From Deinococcus hopiensis KR-140 (lineage in GTDB: Bacteria; Deinococcota; Deinococci; Deinococcales; Deinococcaceae), in NCBI RefSeq assembly GCF_900176165.1, contig NZ_FWWU01000011.1, positions 80,001 through 104,274 on the forward strand: DNA of 24,274 nucleotides, in the 5' to 3' direction. Position 1 is the stretch's first letter. Each line of letters opens with the position of its first letter. Shown here piece by piece: positions 15,768 to 21,407 of the stretch. Below the pieces are notes generated by a model. The model made no database searches. It was not told the origin of the DNA and was given only the letters and a program-made list of their open reading frames with translations. Made by a program: the position numbers and the translations under genes.

Positions 15768-16277
15768 AAAGAAGTGTGCGCCCCAGTCCGGCACAGCCAG
15801 TGGACAGCGCCGCCGAGGTTGAGGGCGGCCGCGCTGTTTTACTCGGACCGTTCATTCCCTTTTGAAATGCCGCGCGACGTGCAGGGACGTTCGGGTACCG
15901 GGCCTCTTCAAGTCCGGGTGCATCTCTGGAGTCGTCCAGGCACTTTTCGTGGAGCGGTTGGGCCGGTCTCACTGGCAGGGCTCCACGGCGTGATGGGGCA
16001 GCGCCGAGAGGAAGCGCCCAGCGTGCTCTGAACCGTAGCCACGCGGGCTTTCGGGCGTTGGTCGCTGGCTCCCGGGACCCCATCGCGGCCGGACCCGGTC
16101 AGGAAGGCGAGGACGGCCCGGTCCACGTCTGCGTCTGGCTCCTCTGCCGCCTGGATATCCCCCGGACCACCTGGACCCTGAACCAGCGCGCCTGCAGGGG
16201 GGTGCCCAGGACGCAAACTCACCCGCCTTGCCCGCACGGCCATATTTGGTGGTTCCTGAACATTTTCAAAGTGCAGC
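15768..16277. other. Intergenic region, no supported gene
   Basis: Both strands carry frames of about 110 codons (for example 15745-16083 and 15908-16243 minus), but none has a ribosome site or recognisable content. I see no transposase motif, RNA gene or clear repeat. The last ~40 bases form the promoter region of the following regulator. Confidence 0.4.
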
Positions 16278-16283
16278 TAGAGT
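16278..16283 (+). promoter_or_regulatory. -10 box at leaderless spacing before the AfsR-like gene
   Basis: TAGAGT ends 7 bases before the GTG at 16290, the same spacing as for the GGDEF gene. The GGAG in between is only two bases from the GTG, too close to work as a Shine-Dalgarno. No clear -35 is seen; CTGAAC at 16256-16261 is the nearest candidate. Confidence 0.5.
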
Positions 16284-16289
16284 GGAGCG

Positions 16290-19200
16290 GTGCTCCCCTC
16301 CGTACCTGCCGTCACCCTGAACCTCCTGGGAACGCCGTCCCTCGTGGTGGGGGGCCGGGTCCGGCTATTGGAGCGCAAGGCGGCGGGCGTCCTGGCGTAT
16401 GTGTGCCTCGAAGGCCAGGTGACGCGGGAGCGGGTGGCGGGGCTGCTCTGGCCAAGCGTGCCGAACCACTCGGCGCGCAACAACCTGCGTCAGGTGTTGT
16501 GGCGACTGCGCTCCTACGGCGACCTGGTGGTGGGCGAGCCGCTGCTGGCGCTGGCGGCGCACGTTCATGCGGATGTGACGGCCTCCCTGCTGGCCGCGTC
16601 TGCGTTGCCGGCGTCCGGGCCAGCAGGCCTGGGGGAGCCTGACCTGGAACAACCCGGCTGGGAGGGCGAACTGCTGGCGGGAAAGGATTTTAGCGATTGC
16701 CCAGCGTTCGAGGAGTGGCTCCTCGCCGAGCGCGAACGTTTCAGGGCGCTGCGCCGCGACGCCCTGTGGCAGCGATGCCGCGCCGATCAGGCGGCGGGCG
16801 ACCTGGGCGGCGCCCTGCGGCGCGCGGCGCGCCTGCTCGAACTCGATCCGCTGTCCGAACCAGCATACCGGTTGATCATGACCCTCCACGTGGGCAGGGG
16901 AGACCGCGCCGCCGCGCTGGAGGCATTTTACGCGTGTCGGGAGACCCTGCGGCGGGAACTGGGCGTGTCTCCCACACCGGAAACGCTGGCGCTGGCGGAC
17001 GGGATCCGGTCGGCCAGCGGGGTGGACACGCCGGGTCTGCCCACTGCCCCCACCTGGCAGCCTCCCCTGGTGGGCCGCGAGGCCGAATGGACACGGCTGA
17101 ACGCGGCCCTGGACGCCGGGCAGAACGTCATCGTGAGTGGCCCGCCCGGCGTGGGCAAGACGCGGCTGCTGCGCGAGGTCCTGCGCGCGCGGGGACCTGT
17201 GCTGTGCCTGGCGTCACGCCCAAATGATGAGGCGGTGCCTTACCTGGCGCTGGGGCGGCTGGCCCGGCAGCTCCTGAAGGCGTACGAGGATGCCAAGGTG
17301 CTGGGCCTGGCGTCGACACCGGAACCGCTGGAGGACTGGGTCCGTGTGGGGGCCGCGCACCTGCTGCCGGACCTGTGGTCCGAAGAACCGGGAACGGAGC
17401 CACTCCGCTCTCCGGCGGCGCAGCGGCGCTTCCTGGAAGCGGTGACCCGGCTGGTCACTTCCCTGTTGCCGCTGGCCCTCGCCACACAGGCGGGAAGCGG
17501 CTTTGGCGGACCGGGCAGCCTCATGTTCGATGATGACCAGTGGATGGACGAGGCGAGTTGGGAAGCCTGGATGTTTGTCTTCTCGCAACCCGAGTGGCGG
17601 TCGCTGGGCGTGCAGGTGGGCATGACGTTCCGGCAGGGTGAACTCCCCTTTGCGCGGCTGAAGACGGTTGCGCGGCTGGTGGAGGGTCGGGCCGCACTCA
17701 CCATTGAGCTCCAACCTCTGCGTGAAGCGGGCGTCCAGGCCCTGACGTCCGCGTTTCTGGAGCGGCAGGAACCCGGGCCGGTGGCGGCGTCCTTGGTGGG
17801 CGCGTTGTGGCGGCACACGGGGGGAAATCCACTGTTTGTCCTGGAGACGCTGCGCAGCCTGATAGACGTTGGCAGGCTACCGGGCCATGGAGAGGAACTG
17901 AGGGCCCTCCCGGTGCCCCCGCAACTGGAACCGCTGCTCTACCGCCGCCTGGAGGGTGTTCCGGCGTCAGCACTGCGCCTGGCCCGCGTGGCCGCGGTGG
18001 CTGGTTCGGAATTTGATGCGGAGCTGGCGGCGTACGTCATGGACCTTCATCCCCTGGACCTCGTACAGCCCTGGGCAGAACTGGAAGCGGCGCAGATTAT
18101 GAGCGGTTCGCGCTTTGCGCACGATCTGATCGCGCAGGCAGCCCTCCGGAGCGTGCCGCTTCCCGTACGCGCACTCCTGCACGCCAGAATAGCGGCACAC
18201 CTGCAAAGCCGGACCGACACCCACCCAAAGAGGGCTGCACCTGAGCACCTGGCGCTTCACTGGGAAGCTGCGGGTCAACCCAACAGCGCCGCGCCGCACT
18301 GGGTGAAGGCCGGTTGGGTTGCGCTCAGCCGCGGCGCCTGGTCGGACGCCGCCTGGGATTTCCGCCGCGCCGTGATTGCCGGTGATTCAGCGCGGGAAAG
18401 TGTCCTCGAGGCGCAATACGGCCTTGGAATGGCCCTGCGTGGTCAGGACCCAGCGCAAGCGGAACAGGCGTTTCAGGCCGTACTGCTTTCCACACCGGGG
18501 ATTCGCCGGCAGGTGGAGACTCACGCGGCCCTCGCAGAACTGTACCGGCTGTGTGGTCGACTGGAAGACGCCCTCACGCAAATCGTCCGGGCGACCGAGC
18601 TGGCGCGGGGGCACCTCACCGAACCCGAGCAGGCGGACTTGTGCCGCGCGCAGTTCGCCATTCATCTCCGCGCCGGGCAGTACGCGGCAGCGGAAAAGAC
18701 GATTCTCACGGCGCAAGCGCTGGCACCCTGGCGCGCAGAGATCACGAATGAGCACGCACTGCTGCTGTGGATGGCCGGCCGGTTCAGTGAGGCGGCCCAG
18801 TTGTATGAGCGCTTTCAGGTCCCTGCCACACGCGGGGGGCAGCCCCCGGTCCCCGCGTGGTACGCCGGGAACCTGGGCTGGACATACTGGGCGCTGGGCC
18901 GGCTCGCGGAAGCCGAAGCGGTCCTCGCGCTCCCATTCAATTCCCCAGCCTCCCCATTCGATCTGGGGGTGCGGCAGGTGCATCAGGCGACCGTATCGAT
19001 CAGCCAGGGCCGCTACCGCAAGGCCCTGGCTGAACTGGACGCGGCGGAGCCATCCCTCCGTGCCTACCCTCCGCACCTGCTGGACCTGCAACATCGGCGC
19101 GGCTTACTGGCCCTGTATGCCGGGCGTTATGAAGAGGCGGCCGCACTGCTGTCCCAAGCGGTGAGCACGGCCCAGCACGTGGGTGATCCTGTCCGGCTCT

Positions 19201-19679
19201 CGCTGGCGCTCAGCGGCCTCACGTCCACGTACGCCTTTTTGAAGCGGCGGGCCGAAGCAGAACAGTGGAGCGGGCACGTGCGTGCACTCGCCGTCCACGT
19301 TCAGGTGCCGCTCACGCAGGTGGCGGCCAACCACGCTCTGGCGCTGGTGGCCAGCCTCGGAGGCGAGGACGTGCAGGCCGCTGCCCTGGCAGACGCGGCC
19401 GTCAGGCAGTCCCGGACATCCCAGATGAGCGAACTGCTGGCGCGGAGCCTGCTGTTGCGGGCGCGGTTCGGCAATGGCGTGGATGCCAGAGCCGACTTGC
19501 TGGAGGCCGCAGGACTGGCTGAAGAGGCAGGGATCCTGGACGTGCACTATCAGGCGGCCCGCGCCCTCTCCGCCGCTGATCCAGCGTGGCGCACGCCAGC
19601 CACGCGGCTCTACCGGCAGTTGTTCTCCCTGGCTCCTCCTGACTTTCTCGGTGCTGTCGAGCCTCCTCTTACCGCATAA
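16290..19679 (+). CDS. AfsR/SARP-type transcriptional regulator with ATPase and TPR domains
   Basis: This 1129-aa cytoplasmic regulator shows: winged-helix DNA-binding domain ~8-95 (LNLLGTPSLVV...LERKAAGVLAYVCLEGQVTRERVAGLLWP...ARNNLRQVLWRLR); bacterial transcriptional activator domain ~135-240 (FEEWLLAERERFRALRRDALW...AYRLIMTLHVGRGDRAAALEAFYACRETLRRELGVSPTPET); AAA/STAND-type ATPase ~258-560 with Walker A GPPGVGKT (284-291) and a Walker-B-like LMFDDDQW (411-418); then TPR-like helical repeats to the end (for example AALAELYRLCGRLEDALTQ). There is no C-terminal LuxR HTH, so DNA binding rests on the N-terminus. Such proteins sense a signal through the TPR/ATPase part and activate nearby genes. 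The downstream barrel/PKD pair is the nearest candidate target. The start is GTG 16290, just ahead of the conserved winged helix. Confidence 0.9.
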   Translation: MLPSVPAVTLNLLGTPSLVVGGRVRLLERKAAGVLAYVCLEGQVTRERVAGLLWPSVPNHSARNNLRQVLWRLRSYGDLVVGEPLLALAAHVHADVTASLLAASALPASGPAGLGEPDLEQPGWEGELLAGKDFSDCPAFEEWLLAERERFRALRRDALWQRCRADQAAGDLGGALRRAARLLELDPLSEPAYRLIMTLHVGRGDRAAALEAFYACRETLRRELGVSPTPETLALADGIRSASGVDTPGLPTAPTWQPPLVGREAEWTRLNAALDAGQNVIVSGPPGVGKTRLLREVLRARGPVLCLASRPNDEAVPYLALGRLARQLLKAYEDAKVLGLASTPEPLEDWVRVGAAHLLPDLWSEEPGTEPLRSPAAQRRFLEAVTRLVTSLLPLALATQAGSGFGGPGSLMFDDDQWMDEASWEAWMFVFSQPEWRSLGVQVGMTFRQGELPFARLKTVARLVEGRAALTIELQPLREAGVQALTSAFLERQEPGPVAASLVGALWRHTGGNPLFVLETLRSLIDVGRLPGHGEELRALPVPPQLEPLLYRRLEGVPASALRLARVAAVAGSEFDAELAAYVMDLHPLDLVQPWAELEAAQIMSGSRFAHDLIAQAALRSVPLPVRALLHARIAAHLQSRTDTHPKRAAPEHLALHWEAAGQPNSAAPHWVKAGWVALSRGAWSDAAWDFRRAVIAGDSARESVLEAQYGLGMALRGQDPAQAEQAFQAVLLSTPGIRRQVETHAALAELYRLCGRLEDALTQIVRATELARGHLTEPEQADLCRAQFAIHLRAGQYAAAEKTILTAQALAPWRAEITNEHALLLWMAGRFSEAAQLYERFQVPATRGGQPPVPAWYAGNLGWTYWALGRLAEAEAVLALPFNSPASPFDLGVRQVHQATVSISQGRYRKALAELDAAEPSLRAYPPHLLDLQHRRGLLALYAGRYEEAAALLSQAVSTAQHVGDPVRLSLALSGLTSTYAFLKRRAEAEQWSGHVRALAVHVQVPLTQVAANHALALVASLGGEDVQAAALADAAVRQSRTSQMSELLARSLLLRARFGNGVDARADLLEAAGLAEEAGILDVHYQAARALSAADPAWRTPATRLYRQLFSLAPPDFLGAVEPPLTA

Positions 19680-19898
19680 CGCTTCGATAACGCCGTTGCG
19701 TCTAGAGTGTTTATGTGAGACCCCCTTGCTTTTTTTGAAGGCAAATTTATTTTCACAAATTGACCCCAGGAGGCCAGGGTGAGGGCGGTCGTCCACCGCT
19801 CCTCCCTCTGCTCCATGTCCTGGCCTTAACACACGTGAACACGCCCCGGCCCTCCCCGCAGCCACGCCCCGCAGAAGCACGCAAAAGAGGCACAACGT
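19680..19898 (+). other. Leader region between the regulator and the barrel gene
   Basis: This short region is AT-rich from 19703 to about 19762, unlike the flanks. It holds a T7 run at 19730-19736. TTGCTT (19726-19731) and TATTTT (19748-19753), 16 bases apart, make a weak promoter. Downstream are a strong Shine-Dalgarno with a 16-codon ORF and then about 70 bases leading to the barrel-protein start. No clear terminator for the upstream gene was found. Confidence 0.45.
19779..19829 (+). CDS. Possible 16-aa leader peptide
   Basis: A GTG at 19779 lies five bases after a full AGGAGG (19768-19773), the best ribosome site in this part of the window. It opens a 16-codon frame, MRAVVHRSSLCSMSWP, ending in TAA at 19827-19829, 69 bases before the 502-aa protein start. 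The size and position fit a leader peptide controlling the barrel/PKD operon. It could also be a chance ORF, with the purine-rich site having another use. No homologue is known to me. Confidence 0.3.
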   Translation: MRAVVHRSSLCSMSWP

Positions 19899-21407
19899 AT
19901 GAGGAAGGTGGACCCAGCAAGGCGCCCCGTCGTGGGGCGTTACACCGCAGCATGGACGGGAAATCCGGAACAGCCCTCCGGAGGACCGGCGGTTTGGAAC
20001 GACGCTCTATTCCCTCTACCACACTCCTGTGGGCCGGTTGAGGGCAAGCGAACGCCCCGGTCTTCCAAACAGCGCTGGACCAGGCTCGCGGGTGCGCGGG
20101 TGGTCCCGCACGTGTGCGGTGCGCTCCCACTCGCGCTGGGCATGGCTGGCCTCGCCCACGCCGAGGGAAGTCTTCAGGTGCGCTTCTACAGCGTTCCACC
20201 GCCGCTTGAATGGCTGGACAGCGTGAGCGTCTCCGGTCATTACCAGACCTCACCGGGTCCGAGCTCCACTGTCCTTGACCTGAGTGCCGAACGCAGCCTC
20301 ATGAATTTTGGGGTGCGTTATAACCGCCCGCACCATGCCTTTCAGGCCGCCGGTCGCCGCAGTGCTGACGTTGCCGCTGGGCGCACGGATACCAGCGCCA
20401 CTGTGGTCTACACGTTTGTGCCGCAAGCACCGCCCGAAGGCCTGACCGTGACCTCCGCCACCGTTCTTTACACCCTGTCCAGCAGTCAGACCCCAACCTA
20501 CGGCTACCAGAGTCACACCGCCGGAGTCGGGGTGGGGGTGCGGTTGAGCCGTGAATTGAATCTCACCACCAACGCGACCGCTACCGCCGTTTTGCTGCCT
20601 GCGCTGGGCGACCCAATCTGGAGCAGCAGCGTTTCCGGCGCCCTGACCTACGCGCGCGGCGGCACCGTTGCGTACCTGGTGCCCGGCTTCAGCGTTCAAG
20701 CGGGTGTGGCCCGCTTGAACGTCACCAGTGGGGCGAGCCTCCGGCTTCGCCCTGACCTGAGCGCCAGCGGCGCCGCCTCCTGGTCGGCAGGTGCGGCACC
20801 CAGTGCCAACGCTGCCCTGACCTACGTCAGGGGTCCGTGGCAGGTCAGTGGCACCGCTGCCACCAGCGGAACGGGCCTCTCGCTCGGTGCGGGGGCGCGC
20901 GTCACCCTGCCCCAGCAGTTGGCCCTCGGCACGGCCGTCTCCGTCATTCCGGCCACGCGCACACCGGTCTATAGCGCCGATATCAGCAAGCAGGTCGGCG
21001 GCGTGCGCGTCGGCGCGTCGGCGACACTCACGGCACCACCTCAGGCGGCGCCTGCCCTCACCCTGCAGACTTCTATCGTGGGTCAGCAAAAGCCCTGGCA
21101 GGGCGGGGTAAATGTCTCCTACAGCCGCACTGGCGACCGGAGTGGTGGGAATGCCAGCGGCACCCTCGCGTATAACAGCGGCCAGTTTGGTGCGCAACTG
21201 GCCCTGGGCCTGAACCTGAGCAGCGCGGCAACTGGCCCCTCCCTCCTGACTGGAAGGGGAGACCTCACGCTGAATTACGCCGTCACCTCGCGGCTGGATG
21301 CCAGCGCCAGCGCCCGCTATGAGCGGTCGACGGCCACCACCGCCGCGGCCTCGTACCGCTACGGCCTGGGCCTGGGCTACCGCTTTCTCCCCAAGGAGTC
21401 CCCATGA
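19899..21407 (+). CDS. Predicted outer-membrane beta-barrel-like surface protein
   Basis: This 502-aa protein of unknown family is probably exported to the outer membrane. A signal-peptide-like core lies at 68-88 (VVPHVCGALPLALGMAGLAHA, cleavage before EGS), preceded by a basic stretch (KRTPRSSKQRWTR). From ~90 on the sequence is rich in Ser, Thr, Gly, Ala and Val with alternating polar/nonpolar strands ended by aromatic residues (for example LALGLNLSSA, LDASASARYERS). It ends in YGLGLGYRFLP, like a C-terminal barrel strand. The ATG at 19899 has AGAGG eight bases upstream. This puts ~65 odd residues before the signal core, and their codon use is less G/C-rich at third positions, so the true start could be GTG 20100. 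Its stop overlaps the PKD gene by 4 bp (ATGA), implying joint translation. The barrel call is inference from pattern. Confidence 0.75.
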   Translation: MRKVDPARRPVVGRYTAAWTGNPEQPSGGPAVWNDALFPLPHSCGPVEGKRTPRSSKQRWTRLAGARVVPHVCGALPLALGMAGLAHAEGSLQVRFYSVPPPLEWLDSVSVSGHYQTSPGPSSTVLDLSAERSLMNFGVRYNRPHHAFQAAGRRSADVAAGRTDTSATVVYTFVPQAPPEGLTVTSATVLYTLSSSQTPTYGYQSHTAGVGVGVRLSRELNLTTNATATAVLLPALGDPIWSSSVSGALTYARGGTVAYLVPGFSVQAGVARLNVTSGASLRLRPDLSASGAASWSAGAAPSANAALTYVRGPWQVSGTAATSGTGLSLGAGARVTLPQQLALGTAVSVIPATRTPVYSADISKQVGGVRVGASATLTAPPQAAPALTLQTSIVGQQKPWQGGVNVSYSRTGDRSGGNASGTLAYNSGQFGAQLALGLNLSSAATGPSLLTGRGDLTLNYAVTSRLDASASARYERSTATTAAASYRYGLGLGYRFLPKESP

